Positions 9,615 to 17,704 are shown, counted from the stretch's first letter. The stretch is 64,000 nucleotides of DNA from Bacteroidales bacterium (GCA_021373135.1 JAJFTH010000003.1:744001-808000); one strand, 5' to 3'. The notes: a model not told the origin generated them from the sequence alone. Numbers and translations are program-made.

Positions 9615-11145
9615 GTGATCTATTTTTAGATTTGTGAAATCTTAATTTTATAAACCGAATCAAATATTTCGGATACAGATATTTTTTAAAAAACATCATG
9701 TATGCTTCACTGTTGAAAATGGCTGAATCGTTTACGGCTTTATAGGTGAGAAAAAAACCGAGCGGGAGCAATGCTGCAGAACTGATCCAGCCACCCAAAA
9801 CCGGATTCCAGACACCGTCACGTGCAAATTTGTAACCTGTTATATCTATCATATAATAAAAGATAAACAGGAAAATCGAAACGACGGCAGGCATTCCGAT
9901 ACCACCTTTTCGAATAATGGCACCCAACGGGGCACCGATGAAAAAGAAAATCAGGCAGGCAAACGACAAGGTGAATTTTCGGTGAAATTCAATGCTGCTG
10001 CGCCGGAATTGAAAGGTTTCATTAGAAACCGCGATTTGCCGGTATTCCAATTCGTTCCTGATACCGGATACTTTATTTTCCGTATTCTCTACCATGCTTA
10101 AAAGAACTTCTTTTGGAAGGCTGGTGAGCAGACTGTCCATATTCGGGTAAAAAGGTTTCACTAATGATGAGTGAGCGATGGTTTGCGGGGTGGCTAAAAC
10201 ATGCCCTTCCTTTTTGTATCTCCCCATATATTGGGTTTGGGTAAAATATTCTTCTGTCTTTACATCCAAACTATCCAGGATTCCACCTACAGAATCAATG
10301 ATTTGGCTAAGTTCTTTGGTGTTTTTACTGAAATGCATGGACTTGAAATTTGATTCGTCAACTAAGTTGAAGTTTCCGTCAAAGTCCATGATCATTTCTT
10401 TCTTTCGGAAACTTTCACGTCTGTAAGGTATCCCGGCAGAAACATTCTGTTGACTGTTGAAATTGCTGAATCCTTCTCCTTCGTGTAATGTGAAAACAAG
10501 CTGTTTTTTATCGTTTGTGAAACGTAACTCCCCGTATTTTGCGAGCGTAACCGCTGCATTGTTGTAACCATTTGAGAAATCATAAATCATGATGTCTCTC
10601 ATTTGTTTTTTTTCAGGGTCTTGTTTCTTTACATAAAGGGTTATTCCCGGAATTTCTGAATAAAAAGCACCTTCAGGTATGGATAGTTCAGGAGATTTCT
10701 GTTTGAATGAAGCCAATAAGGTCGCCAATTTGACCTGAACGACAGGCATCGCTTTATCTTGAAAATAAAAGGCACCTACACAGATACCGATCATTAAGAC
10801 AAACAAAGGTTTCATGATGTGAAACAAGGAGATGCCTGCAGCTTTCATCGCCAGCAGTTCCAGCCGTTCACCGAAATTCCCGAATGTCATCAGTGAAGCC
10901 AGCAAGACAGCCAAAGGAAGAGACATTGGCACCAAAGATAATGCTGAATACCAATAGAATTCAGCAAAAGTTCCAAAATCGATCCCTTTTCCTACAATCT
11001 GGTCAACATATTTCCATAACATCTGCATGACCAGTATAAAATTACTGATCATGAAGGTCATGAAGAAGACCGGCAAAAAACTTTGGAGAACAAAGGTGTA
11101 AAGTCTTTTTATGCGAAACATCGACCGTGGTTTTTGAACACGCAA
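9592..11145 (-). CDS. LptF/LptG-family lipopolysaccharide export permease
   Basis: 517 aa. Hydrophobic segments near residues 15-42, 50-72 and 95-122, then a long periplasmic beta-jellyroll region, then three C-terminal membrane segments (about 395-465). This is the YjgP/YjgQ architecture, longer than the 360-aa Proteobacterial proteins, as usual in Bacteroidota. LptF/G with LptB moves LPS from the inner membrane to the periplasmic bridge. Whether this copy is LptF or LptG cannot be told. It follows the START-like gene by 45 bp and overlaps ribBA by 23 bp. Confidence 0.88.
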   Translation of the reverse strand: MRVQKPRSMFRIKRLYTFVLQSFLPVFFMTFMISNFILVMQMLWKYVDQIVGKGIDFGTFAEFYWYSALSLVPMSLPLAVLLASLMTFGNFGERLELLAMKAAGISLFHIMKPLFVLMIGICVGAFYFQDKAMPVVQVKLATLLASFKQKSPELSIPEGAFYSEIPGITLYVKKQDPEKKQMRDIMIYDFSNGYNNAAVTLAKYGELRFTNDKKQLVFTLHEGEGFSNFNSQQNVSAGIPYRRESFRKKEMIMDFDGNFNLVDESNFKSMHFSKNTKELSQIIDSVGGILDSLDVKTEEYFTQTQYMGRYKKEGHVLATPQTIAHSSLVKPFYPNMDSLLTSLPKEVLLSMVENTENKVSGIRNELEYRQIAVSNETFQFRRSSIEFHRKFTLSFACLIFFFIGAPLGAIIRKGGIGMPAVVSIFLFIFYYMIDITGYKFARDGVWNPVLGGWISSAALLPLGFFLTYKAVNDSAIFNSEAYMMFFKKYLYPKYLIRFIKLRFHKSKNRSHGPIQIK

Positions 11146-11190
11146 AAGTAGTTGAAAAAACCTAAAAGAGCATGGTCTCTCAGTTTTTTT

Positions 11191-11571
11191 TCACATACCG
11201 GATCGACGGGCAAGTGTTTCAATCTGGGAATTCCACAATCCCATGCTGCCCTTTTTGTCCGAAGAATCGGCAAAATCAGTTACACTCAAGGTGATTGCAC
11301 CTGTCAATTCGGAATAGTCTATCTGAAATTCAAAATAAGTATCATCCGGATCTTCTTCCCAGTGAAAGCGAATGGATGTACCTGCATTCATGGAAACCAA
11401 ATCGGCCTTTTGACTGGCGTTTTCCCATTTGAAAGTGAAGACATTATCGTTTTGTTCAACATCTTCAGCAAACCATTCTGAAAGCCCGGAAGGTGTACTG
11501 ATCAATTTCCACAACACTGCTGTTGATCCATTTTTCAGAACATAATCAATCTTATATGGAGTTTTCTTCAT
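11191..11571 (-). CDS. START-like (SRPBCC) domain protein
   Basis: 126 aa from the ATG at 11,571 (MKKTPYKIDYVLKNGS). A longer reading upstream would run through the tRNA-Met gene and is not credible. The sequence has the Bet v1/START layout: PSGLSEWFAEDV, FTFKWENA, IRFHWEEDPDDTYFEFQID and a C-terminal helix ending in an aromatic/charged stretch. The fold binds hydrophobic ligands; no ligand is known here. It is the first gene of the minus-strand group with the permease and ribBA. An imperfect -7 (TTACTTTG) lies about 20 bp upstream. Confidence 0.82.
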   Translation of the reverse strand: MKKTPYKIDYVLKNGSTAVLWKLISTPSGLSEWFAEDVEQNDNVFTFKWENASQKADLVSMNAGTSIRFHWEEDPDDTYFEFQIDYSELTGAITLSVTDFADSSDKKGSMGLWNSQIETLARRSGM

Positions 11572-11668
11572 GTTTCTGATTTTTTGCACAAAGTAATACT
11601 TTTTTTTTAGATTAAGGTCATTTTGTATAGTCCATTTTATACATCGTCGGAAAAAATGAAATTGGAAA

Positions 11669-11699
11669 TTTGCGAATAATGGGAAAAACAGTATCTTTG
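11669..11699 (+). promoter_or_regulatory. Promoter of tRNA-Met
   Basis: TTTG (11,669-11,672), a 19-nt spacer and TATCTTTG (11,692-11,699) match the Bacteroides primary-sigma promoter in both boxes and in spacing. The tRNA begins 20 bp downstream of the -7 box. Confidence 0.85.
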
Positions 11700-11718
11700 T
11701 CGCGCTTTTGAAAAAGAT

Positions 11719-11792
11719 GGCGAGATAGCTCAGCTGGTTAGAGCGCATGATTCATAATCATGAGGTCCCCGGTTCAATCCCGGGTCTCGCTA
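11719..11792 (+). tRNA. tRNA-Met(CAU), integration site
   Basis: All four arms pair: acceptor GGCGAGA/TCTCGCT (first pair a G-U wobble), D stem GCTC/GAGC, anticodon stem CATGA/TCATG with loop TTCATAA, T stem CCCGG/CCGGG. Discriminator A; CCA is not encoded. The anticodon is CAU; the stem set suits elongator Met, though a lysidine-modified Ile tRNA cannot be fully excluded. Its 3' two thirds are repeated at 21,436, marking an integrated element. Confidence 0.95.
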
Positions 11793-11793
11793 C
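11745..11793 (+). repeat. attL: 49-bp tRNA-Met repeat
   Basis: Bases 11,745-11,793 are identical to 21,436-21,484, from the anticodon stem to one base past the discriminator. Flanking bases differ at both ends, so 49 bp is the exact extent. The complete tRNA is kept on this side. Confidence 0.95.
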
Positions 11794-11805
11794 TTATTAA
11801 CAGTC

Positions 11806-11840
11806 AGGCACTTATGATGCAAGCTCATAAGTGCCTTTTT
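11806..11840 (+). terminator. Rho-independent terminator after tRNA-Met
   Basis: AGGCACTTATGA (11,806-11,817) pairs perfectly with TCATAAGTGCCT (11,825-11,836) around a 7-nt loop, followed by TTTT CTTT. It lies inside the element, 13 bp past the tRNA, so the element supplies the terminator for the host tRNA. Confidence 0.85.
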
Positions 11841-11846
11841 CTTTGT

Positions 11847-11870
11847 GGTGAAATCAGGGTGAAATCACAG
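11847..11870 (+). repeat. Left arm-type repeat (tandem GGTGAAATCA)
   Basis: Two GGTGAAATCA units at 11,847-11,856 and 11,858-11,867, one base apart, followed by CAG. The same 24-bp arrangement with one mismatch occurs at 21,293-21,316 in the same orientation. Position just inside each end suggests integrase or excisionase arm-binding sites. Confidence 0.6.
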
Positions 11871-12167
11871 TTCGGGTAATGAGGCTTTTTGTGCAGACTC
11901 TTGCCATGTATTTTGCCACTTATCTATAGCCGCCATATACTTCTATTAACATTACACTTTTGTTATATTCTGACAATTTAAGATCAAACTGGCAAGACTT
12001 TAGAAAAACCAGCCTAAAATATTCCAAAAACCCCTTTACACTTCTGTAATTCCCTGCATTTTTCAGTCCAGACTCAGAACAATGCGTTCCATAATGGAAA
12101 AAAACAACCATGCACAGCATCACTATTGCAAACTCTTTTTATCGAACGCATTAAAAAGAGGGAGTTC
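11871..12167. other. Left-end region without a confident gene
   Basis: The stretch holds only short readings. One minus-strand frame (11,936-11,865) encodes a 23-aa peptide starting MAAIDKWQNTW; it may be a remnant or a microprotein. CTCTTTTT (12,133-12,140) pairs with AAAAAGAG (12,153-12,160), a possible weak terminator just past the small membrane-protein gene. Confidence 0.4.
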
Positions 12168-12347
12168 CTACTTATCATTGTCCCGGTCGTTTTTCCAAAT
12201 CTTTACTATTAGCCAAATGTAGGCGGCTATTATTCCACAAACTGAAATAAAAATGAGAATATGCCCTGCCGTTTCGTTATTTAAAGCCAAAAAGAAAAGG
12301 CTAAAATATGCCACAATAGATAAAATTATTATTTTAGACTTTTTCAT
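12168..12347 (-). CDS. Small two-helix membrane protein
   Basis: 59 aa from the ATG at 12,347 (a GTG one codon upstream is possible). Two hydrophobic segments (about residues 6-22 and 29-47) are joined by a short loop and followed by a charged tail (KIWKNDRDNDK). Size and topology fit a holin-like or immunity-type membrane protein, but there is no family match I recognise. It lies 24 bp after the 114-aa gene in the same direction. Confidence 0.5.
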   Translation of the reverse strand: MKKSKIIILSIVAYFSLFFLALNNETAGHILIFISVCGIIAAYIWLIVKIWKNDRDNDK

Positions 12348-12371
12348 CACGTCATTACTATACTTTTATAG

Positions 12372-12716
12372 TTATTTTGTTTTATTGCAAAATATGGATA
12401 TTGGTGGCGTTCTCAGGTCATATCTGTTAAAATAGATTATGGTGTCTTTTTTGTTGATTTGGCTTGCAACTACTATACCATCAAAAGTTTCTACTTCATT
12501 TTTCACAGTAATATCATCGCATTGTAAAATTTTAATATTTCTCGATGGAATTAATATTTCATATTCTGAAATAATTCTGGGTGTGGTAGATAAATAGCAC
12601 ACACATTCTGATTCAAGAATTATTTCTGTTTTAAAGTCAGGCATTGCATTTGTGCCAGTTTGAGTTCCTCTTTTTACAGTTAAGTGATGTGGAAATTTGT
12701 GATTTGATTTTGCCAT
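12372..12716 (-). CDS. Hypothetical protein, possibly phage head-closure-like
   Basis: 114 aa, no signal peptide, no membrane segment. The start KFPHHLTVKRGTQTG, the middle ISEYEILIPSR...DDITVKN and the end FDGIVVASQINKKDTIIYFNRYD follow the pattern of small phage head-tail connector proteins (PH-x-ITV, a 'YxVxLP' strand, a 'GDxIxV' turn, then a terminal strand). The resemblance is by pattern only and weak. If correct it would be the one structural protein in the element. It is followed by the small membrane protein. Confidence 0.45.
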   Translation of the reverse strand: MAKSNHKFPHHLTVKRGTQTGTNAMPDFKTEIILESECVCYLSTTPRIISEYEILIPSRNIKILQCDDITVKNEVETFDGIVVASQINKKDTIIYFNRYDLRTPPISIFCNKTK

Positions 12717-12869
12717 GATTTTAGGATTAAAAATAATTAATAAAAGAAAATAGAATTATAGTCTCTTTTTTCTAATTTTTATAAAAAATCAACAATCAGT
12801 TGGAAATGAGAAATCGCAATAATGTATTTTTCAGAGAACAAGAATCCAACCAAATCAGATGCAATTTAA

Positions 12870-12926
12870 TAACAGGGGGCACGCCCCTAAGACCAGAAAA
12901 CAGCTTGGCAGGGAATCGCATTCCAA
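12870..12926. other. GC-rich hairpin island in an AT-rich gap
   Basis: The 244-bp gap 12,717-12,960 is very AT-rich except here. AGGGG (12,874-12,878) and CCCCT (12,884-12,888) form a hairpin, and GGAAT-CGC-ATTCC (12,912-12,924) forms a second. Such islands in mobile elements can be transfer origins, packaging sites or small RNAs. Nothing here decides which. Confidence 0.4.
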
Positions 12927-12960
12927 CATTTTTTTTATTTTATTAACCATAAACGAGCAA

Positions 12961-13773
12961 CTAATATTTAACATCATATTTACGATTGGTGTGTTCCCAA
13001 AACAAATAATGAAAGAGCCTATTTGAATAAAGACTATCTCTTTTCGTTAGAGTGGGTTTTAGAGCTTCGTATGTCGATCCTATTTCTTCAGTATATTTAT
13101 TTAATTGAACATTTGTGATTACTCCATTTGTCTTTAAACGTAAATATTTATATGAATTCCGACATGAAGATTCAAGAATTTTAATTTTTTCAAAATCATC
13201 TATAATACTTTTTTCTTTTGATAACGATACAATATAAAACTGAAAATTGAGAATATTATGAGGATGAACATCAAAACTATCAGGATTATAAATAAAGTTA
13301 TTTTTAATATCTCTTAGCATAAATCCGTCAAAATAAACAGTATCGCCTATTTCTAATTGCTTGAGTTGGTTATAAATATATGAAGAGTCTACTTCTTTTT
13401 TTGAATAAATATCCTCTTCATGGTTAAAAGATATGTTACAATTTCCCTTAAGTCCTAATTCGATATTTACTTTTAAAAGAATATGACCATCAGGGCTTTC
13501 TACCGGTATTTCGATACTTGATATTACTCCTCTCCAATTGTGGAATAATCTGCATGAATCAACAATGTTTTTTAGACTTTTATCATATTGATCAAGAGCA
13601 TCTTTTGCTTTGACTTCATTTTCATTGAAAATCAAATAGTAATTGTTGTTTATGTAACTTATCATTCGCTCTTCCTGAGGCTCAAGAATTAGAACTTCCT
13701 TTTTTTGTTTAATAGAATTACACGCAATAAACAAAAAAACAATTGAAATTACCACAAGTGAAGTTTTTTTCAT
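12961..13773 (-). CDS. Putative lipoprotein, unknown function
   Basis: 270 aa. The N-terminus MKKTSLVVISIVFLFIACNS is a lipoprotein signal with the acylated Cys at 18, so the protein should be membrane-anchored, probably at the outer membrane. The mature part is Asn/Lys/Asp-rich with no motif I recognise; LEIGDTVYFDGFMLRD suggests an OB-like beta turn. Codon use is AT-rich like the rest of the element. It is cargo rather than core machinery. Separate from its neighbours by about 130 bp and 240 bp. Confidence 0.72.
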   Translation of the reverse strand: MKKTSLVVISIVFLFIACNSIKQKKEVLILEPQEERMISYINNNYYLIFNENEVKAKDALDQYDKSLKNIVDSCRLFHNWRGVISSIEIPVESPDGHILLKVNIELGLKGNCNISFNHEEDIYSKKEVDSSYIYNQLKQLEIGDTVYFDGFMLRDIKNNFIYNPDSFDVHPHNILNFQFYIVSLSKEKSIIDDFEKIKILESSCRNSYKYLRLKTNGVITNVQLNKYTEEIGSTYEALKPTLTKRDSLYSNRLFHYLFWEHTNRKYDVKY

Positions 13774-13902
13774 AGCATTTACTTTTTACAATATATAATA
13801 AAAATAAACCACTTGCCACTTGCAGACATATTCCAAACAAAAAGTCAAGTAACATTCTTAAGTGATTAATTGTTAAATGTTTGTATAGTTTATAACACCT
13901 AT

Positions 13903-14379
13903 TTAAAAACTATTTGATAGAGTTTTAATAGCCTGTCCCGGATTAAGGCTTGTAATTGTGTTTTTCACCATGGTTTCTCCATCAATAGTAATAAGAGTAT
14001 TTTTTCCAGCGGTGAGATAAAATACCGATACTGCATATTTCCTTACATTTGAAGACAAATCATAATAATTGGATTCAGGGGGTAACATTTTGAATGAAAA
14101 TTTCACCTTGACAATATCGCTTGTAACTTCGATTTTTTTCGACAATCCGCCGCCAGAAGAAACTGGGTCTAAATTATCCGTCCTGACAACCTCATCGCTA
14201 CTATTGTAACAAAATACGACAATTTCGTATAAGCTACCGTTTAAATAAGTATCGAACGAAGTCGTTAAAATATCTGTGTTGTTTACAATTTGGTAAGTAG
14301 TTGGAGTCTCTTCTACCTTTGAGCAACCGCATAATAATGTTAAAACAATGGCAAGATTTAATAGTAACTTCGTTTTCAT
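13903..14379 (-). CDS. Putative lipoprotein, unknown function
   Basis: 158 aa. Signal MKTKLLLNLAIVLTLLCGC places the lipid Cys at residue 19. The mature part (about 140 aa) looks all-beta: YQIVNNTDILTTSFDTYLNGSLYEIVVFCYNSS and KYAVSVFYLTAGKNTLITIDGETMV, similar in style to immunoglobulin-like or transthyretin-like surface domains. No specific family is recognised. It lies 84 bp downstream of the LRR protein gene on the same strand and may be co-transcribed with it. Confidence 0.72.
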   Translation of the reverse strand: MKTKLLLNLAIVLTLLCGCSKVEETPTTYQIVNNTDILTTSFDTYLNGSLYEIVVFCYNSSDEVVRTDNLDPVSSGGGLSKKIEVTSDIVKVKFSFKMLPPESNYYDLSSNVRKYAVSVFYLTAGKNTLITIDGETMVKNTITSLNPGQAIKTLSNSF

Positions 14380-14463
14380 GATTAATATGTATTTAGATTT
14401 TATATAATGTCTCGAGTAAATTGGGCTTTTAAATTGCTTCTTATTTTTTACTTATTTTCATAT

Positions 14464-15570
14464 TCACCTCTTTACTATTTTTATTTTGTGCACACTATTT
14501 CCTGAGGTTAATATTGCAATATAAACGCCCTTAGGGAGTATTCCCACTGATACATATTCGTTTGCAGTGATTTGCTTTGTGAGTAATATTTTACCGCCAA
14601 AATCCGTTAATGTTAGATTACTCGTCGCTTCCAAACCATCAATATAGAAACCATCTGTCACAGGATTTGGATAAAGATTTATAACATTTTTTTTCATATT
14701 GATTATACCGGTGACTGGTAATTGTCCTTCAATAAAAATAATAAAATCACCCCAACCAGGGGCAACTTCGTAAGCACTTTTTGAGCCTGTAGGGAGATAC
14801 AAGGAACAAGTGCGTGTATCAACAGAGCCAAAAACACCAGAGCCTAAGACTACCGGAGTAATTGCATATACATATATAGAAGTAAGTTCATCGCAAAGTC
14901 CAAAAGCATAATCTCCTATTGAAGTAACAGAATTGCCAATGGATAAGCTGACAAGACTACTGCAACCAGAAAAAGCATAAATACCTATTGACGTAACAGA
15001 ATTGGGAATGGTTAAGCTAGTAAGTCCTGTGCAATTCCAAAAAGCGTAATTTCCTATTGAAGTAACAGAATTGCCAATGGATAAGCTGACAAGTCCACTG
15101 CAAAACTCAAAAGCATCACTTCCTATTGTAGTAACCGAATTGGGAATGGTTACGCTTGAAAGTTTCATGCATTCAAAGAAAGCCATATTACCTATTGAAA
15201 GTAGGGTGGTTGGCAGTTTAATAGACGTTAATTTAGTGTTACTTGCGCCCCAGTTTTTATGAAATGAATACTCGGGCATTTCAAATGGTGGATAATTTGT
15301 AGAGGTAGATGTCCCCAGTGTTCCAATATACGGCATAATAATTGTCGAACTAATATCCAAAACGGAAAGATTACTTATTTGGTCTCGGATGCATTTTATA
15401 TCTCTTGCATCAATAAAGCCCGTTACTGTTAAATTTGTGATTGTGCTTTTTTCAGATGACGTTAGCTGTGTACTTAATCCTCCAGCAGAAACATTAACCG
15501 TTTTAGATACCTGAGCATTCAAAAAGAATGCAAATAATAGGCTTGTGGTAAGCAAAAATATTTTTTTCAT
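14464..15570 (-). CDS. BspA-type leucine-rich repeat protein with T9SS sorting domain
   Basis: 368 aa. Signal peptide 1-19 (MKKIFLLTTSLLFAFFLNAQ). Residues about 110-235 hold 23-aa LRR_5 repeats of the form SLSIGNSVTSIGxYAFxxC, visible in DNA as imperfect 69-bp repeats (about 14,905-15,190). The C-terminal 75 residues (NLYPNPVTDGFYIDG ... GVYIAILTSGNS ... KIKIVKR) are a type A type IX secretion sorting domain. The protein should be exported and attached to the host surface; BspA relatives bind fibronectin, fibrinogen or other bacteria. It is carried by the mobile element but depends on the host's secretion system. Confidence 0.9.
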   Translation of the reverse strand: MKKIFLLTTSLLFAFFLNAQVSKTVNVSAGGLSTQLTSSEKSTITNLTVTGFIDARDIKCIRDQISNLSVLDISSTIIMPYIGTLGTSTSTNYPPFEMPEYSFHKNWGASNTKLTSIKLPTTLLSIGNMAFFECMKLSSVTIPNSVTTIGSDAFEFCSGLVSLSIGNSVTSIGNYAFWNCTGLTSLTIPNSVTSIGIYAFSGCSSLVSLSIGNSVTSIGDYAFGLCDELTSIYVYAITPVVLGSGVFGSVDTRTCSLYLPTGSKSAYEVAPGWGDFIIFIEGQLPVTGIINMKKNVINLYPNPVTDGFYIDGLEATSNLTLTDFGGKILLTKQITANEYVSVGILPKGVYIAILTSGNSVHKIKIVKR

Positions 15571-15607
15571 GGTTATATATTTAGGTTGGATCTATTTGTG
15601 TCAATCT

Positions 15608-15817
15608 TTAAAAATCTGGATGTTCTTTCGCATGATCTTCTATTGCGCTAAGGTCGTCTCGTTGCTCCTTGCTTACTTGATACTGTACCTGTTATCCGTT
15701 ACCCTCTTTCTTGGAATATTCACCATAACTTTCAGAAGAGGTTTTGCCACCACAACTATATAAGCAAGAAATGGTAAATATAACAATATTAAAATACATA
15801 TTCCTTTTCATCTCCAT
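15608..15817 (-). pseudogene. Short lipoprotein gene with an in-frame stop
   Basis: Reading from ATG 15,817 (or 15,811): signal MKRNMYFNIVIFTISCLYSC with lipobox-like LYSC, then a hydrophilic tail to TAA at 15,694-15,692 (41 aa). The same frame then stays open for 27 more polar codons to TAA at 15,608. Either the product is a 41-aa lipopeptide or a 69-aa gene has been broken by one nonsense change. It is divergent from the XRE gene and faces the shared operators. Confidence 0.5.
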
Positions 15818-15844
15818 AAGTTTTGTAGCTTATTAAATTTGAAA

Positions 15845-15906
15845 TATCATTTGTGATAACCAGACTACAAATGTATAACTATTTCTTTGTTATCAATAAT
15901 GATAAC
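15845..15906. promoter_or_regulatory. Two TATCA-N4-TGATA operators between divergent genes
   Basis: TATCA-TTTG-TGATA at 15,845-15,858 and TATCA-ATAA-TGATA inside GTTATCAATAATGATAAC at 15,889-15,906. The two sites share half-sites and spacer length and lie 46 bp apart; the second ends 8 bp before the XRE start codon. This is the layout of a repressor that controls itself and a divergent gene. Confidence 0.7.
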
Positions 15907-15914
15907 GATAGAAA

Positions 15915-16136
15915 ATGAATGAAATCCAGTTATATATAAAAGTTGGGCATAAGATTAGGAAAGTAAGGGAAGGGGAAAATATATCCCAGCAGGAATTAGC
16001 TGACAGGTGCAATTTTGAAAAATCTAATATGTCGAGAATTGAAGCAGGAAGAACAAATTTAACTTTAAAAACTTTATACACCATTAGCAAAGCCTTGTCT
16101 ATTCCAATAAAAGATTTTTTTAATTTTGAAGAATAG
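15915..16136 (+). CDS. XRE-family transcriptional regulator
   Basis: 73 aa, a single Cro/CI-type helix-turn-helix: IRKVREGENISQQELADRCNFEKSNMSRIEAGRTNLTLKTLYTISKALSIP, with recognition helix around residues 33-45. There is no C-terminal cleavage or oligomerisation domain. It is the only plus-strand gene in the element and faces a pair of matching palindromes, so it is probably an autoregulated repressor controlling the leftward cargo genes. Confidence 0.88.
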   Translation: MNEIQLYIKVGHKIRKVREGENISQQELADRCNFEKSNMSRIEAGRTNLTLKTLYTISKALSIPIKDFFNFEE

Positions 16137-16270
16137 CTTAACTACATGGGAAAGGCAATTTATGACATGGTGTCAGTACTATCTCTTTCTTGGTTTATAT
16201 TTAATATTGTCAGAGGGTTAGTTCTGAAATCTAAATTGTCAGTAAATTCCCGCCTTTTTTGCCATTTATG

Positions 16271-16540
16271 TTAATAATACTTCCAGGCTAGGGGGTTGGT
16301 ATAGGGGTAGTCTATAAACTGATTTTTTAGCGCTCGTATATAATTAGCCACACGCCAGTCATTGAAAAATAGGCTGACCTTCGGAGGCAGAGATGAGGCC
16401 GAGCAACGAGGTTTATATATAGTTTCATAACTTTTTTTCTGAGTAAATCCACAGAAAAACCACAGAAACACAACGCACCGATCTCTTTCTGGCAGTGTCT
16501 CACATTTGAATTTCGACGGGTTTTCTAATTTCTTTGTCAT
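16271..16540 (-). CDS. Terminase small subunit-like DNA-binding protein
   Basis: 89 aa. The stretch KKSYETIYKPRCSASSLPPKVSLFFNDWRVANYIRALK follows the small-terminase pattern of Y-x-x-A/I, SA, a sector of small residues, then 'F-x-x-x-x-V-x-x-YI-x-x-L' (split here at 20 residues or fewer: SYETIYKPRCSASS; FFNDWRVANYIRALK). The preceding LPERDRCVVFLWFFCG would be the first helix of the HTH. In phages such proteins recognise the packaging site; phage-inducible islands carry their own copy to divert packaging. It begins 45 bp after the primase stop on the same strand. The assignment is by pattern and needs a profile search. Confidence 0.5.
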   Translation of the reverse strand: MTKKLENPSKFKCETLPERDRCVVFLWFFCGFTQKKSYETIYKPRCSASSLPPKVSLFFNDWRVANYIRALKNQFIDYPYTNPLAWKYY

Positions 16541-16585
16541 AAATTTTTAGTTTAATATGTTTTAAGAAGGCAAGACTTGAATGGG

Positions 16586-17704
16586 TTAAGTCTTGCCCTC
16601 TTTTTTACTTGTAGTAAATTTATAGTCTGATTTAATAAACCTGTCTCGTCCCTGTAAAATCCAATTCAGAATCCCTGAGTATTCCTTCTCCATTTTAATA
16701 TGGAGTTGCTTGTCTTGATCCTCTTCGGCAATAGTGATGTCAAAGGAGACAATAATCAACCTCATAGAAAAGCCATAGGTTGAATCTACGGTTACGGGAA
16801 GCTCATTTGAGATACATATCATTACGGGAATGTCTGCTGCCTCAAACGGTCTACCATAAATCCTACGTGCAAGAGTTGGCTCCCCGCTTACAATGGTTTT
16901 AGATCTGGAACTTGAAAATTCTTTTTTCCCCGCATCGGAGCAATAATTTAGTAGCTTGCCATCACATTCGGCCAAAGCATACATACCCTCTGATGTAGTT
17001 GAGGCTAAATGAGATATGTCAAAATTTGTCACGTTTTGTCTGCCCAAAATTCCGCATATCGTTTCGTAAACTACACTCTTACCGTTAGCCCCACCACCAT
17101 ATAAATATAGTATCTTTTCTAATTTGGTTGTGTGTCGGTTTATAAATATGCAGCCTAAATACTCCTGTAATACCATACGGGATTCAACATCAGGCAAGAC
17201 TTGATTCAGGAAAGACATCCATAGCGGACACTCAGCCCCCTTGTCGTAATTATACGGAAGTCCATAGGTGCAATCCAAGTCAGGACTTAATTTCAAAGTC
17301 TTTCCTGATTCGACATCAAGAGCACAGTTTTTAAAAGATATTATTGCTCGCTTTGGGTTAAGGGATTTATGTTGTATCCTTCTCTTGGTCATCTGTATAA
17401 GCCTGGATTCTCTTTTGAAAATATCAGCAGGAGTTAACCCCATTCCACGGACTAGTATTTCCGCTGCGGTGTCCATCTCCTTTTCGCCAAGTTCCACCCA
17501 AAATCCAGATTCCGGATTCCACCAGAAATCAACGCCCTTGTGGGTTGCGAGATTAGATTCAGATACTGCGGATTCTATTAACAACCCTATAGCCCCACAT
17601 CGATCATCTTTATCCCTAATAGCCAGAGCCTTAGCCATTAGTGCCGCCGGAATATGACCGGATATTTCTTCTGCTATTTTTTTTGGTCTATCCGTCATAT
17701 TCAT
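16586..17704 (-). CDS. P4/D5-type SF3 helicase of a primase
   Basis: 372 aa. The N-terminal part (about 40-150) fits the D5_N/primase-associated domain: WWNPESGFWVELGE. The helicase domain has Walker A GGGANGKS near 203-210, followed by SEGMYALAECDGKLLNYCSDAGKKEF (motif B and sensor region) and ICISNELPV (motif C). It is shorter than P4 alpha and lacks a visible primase catalytic domain, so it probably unwinds the origin. It lies downstream of repA with 223 bp between that hold nested repeats. Confidence 0.85.
   Translation of the reverse strand: MNMTDRPKKIAEEISGHIPAALMAKALAIRDKDDRCGAIGLLIESAVSESNLATHKGVDFWWNPESGFWVELGEKEMDTAAEILVRGMGLTPADIFKRESRLIQMTKRRIQHKSLNPKRAIISFKNCALDVESGKTLKLSPDLDCTYGLPYNYDKGAECPLWMSFLNQVLPDVESRMVLQEYLGCIFINRHTTKLEKILYLYGGGANGKSVVYETICGILGRQNVTNFDISHLASTTSEGMYALAECDGKLLNYCSDAGKKEFSSSRSKTIVSGEPTLARRIYGRPFEAADIPVMICISNELPVTVDSTYGFSMRLIIVSFDITIAEEDQDKQLHIKMEKEYSGILNWILQGRDRFIKSDYKFTTSKKEGKT

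Noticed and set aside
11572-11748. N-terminal extension of the START-like protein
   Set aside because: It would run through the tRNA-Met gene and adds no conserved sequence; the ATG at 11,571 begins the fold.
11920-12123. 67-codon minus-strand reading frame
   Set aside because: No signal, motif or neighbour supports it.
14905-15190. Regular 69-bp DNA repeats, considered as a CRISPR array
   Set aside because: They are in frame, diverged and encode 23-aa LRR units; there are no spacers and no cas genes.
15545-15763. 72-codon plus-strand frame across the LRR protein start
   Set aside because: It overlaps the LRR signal peptide region and the short lipoprotein on the other strand and has random-looking composition.
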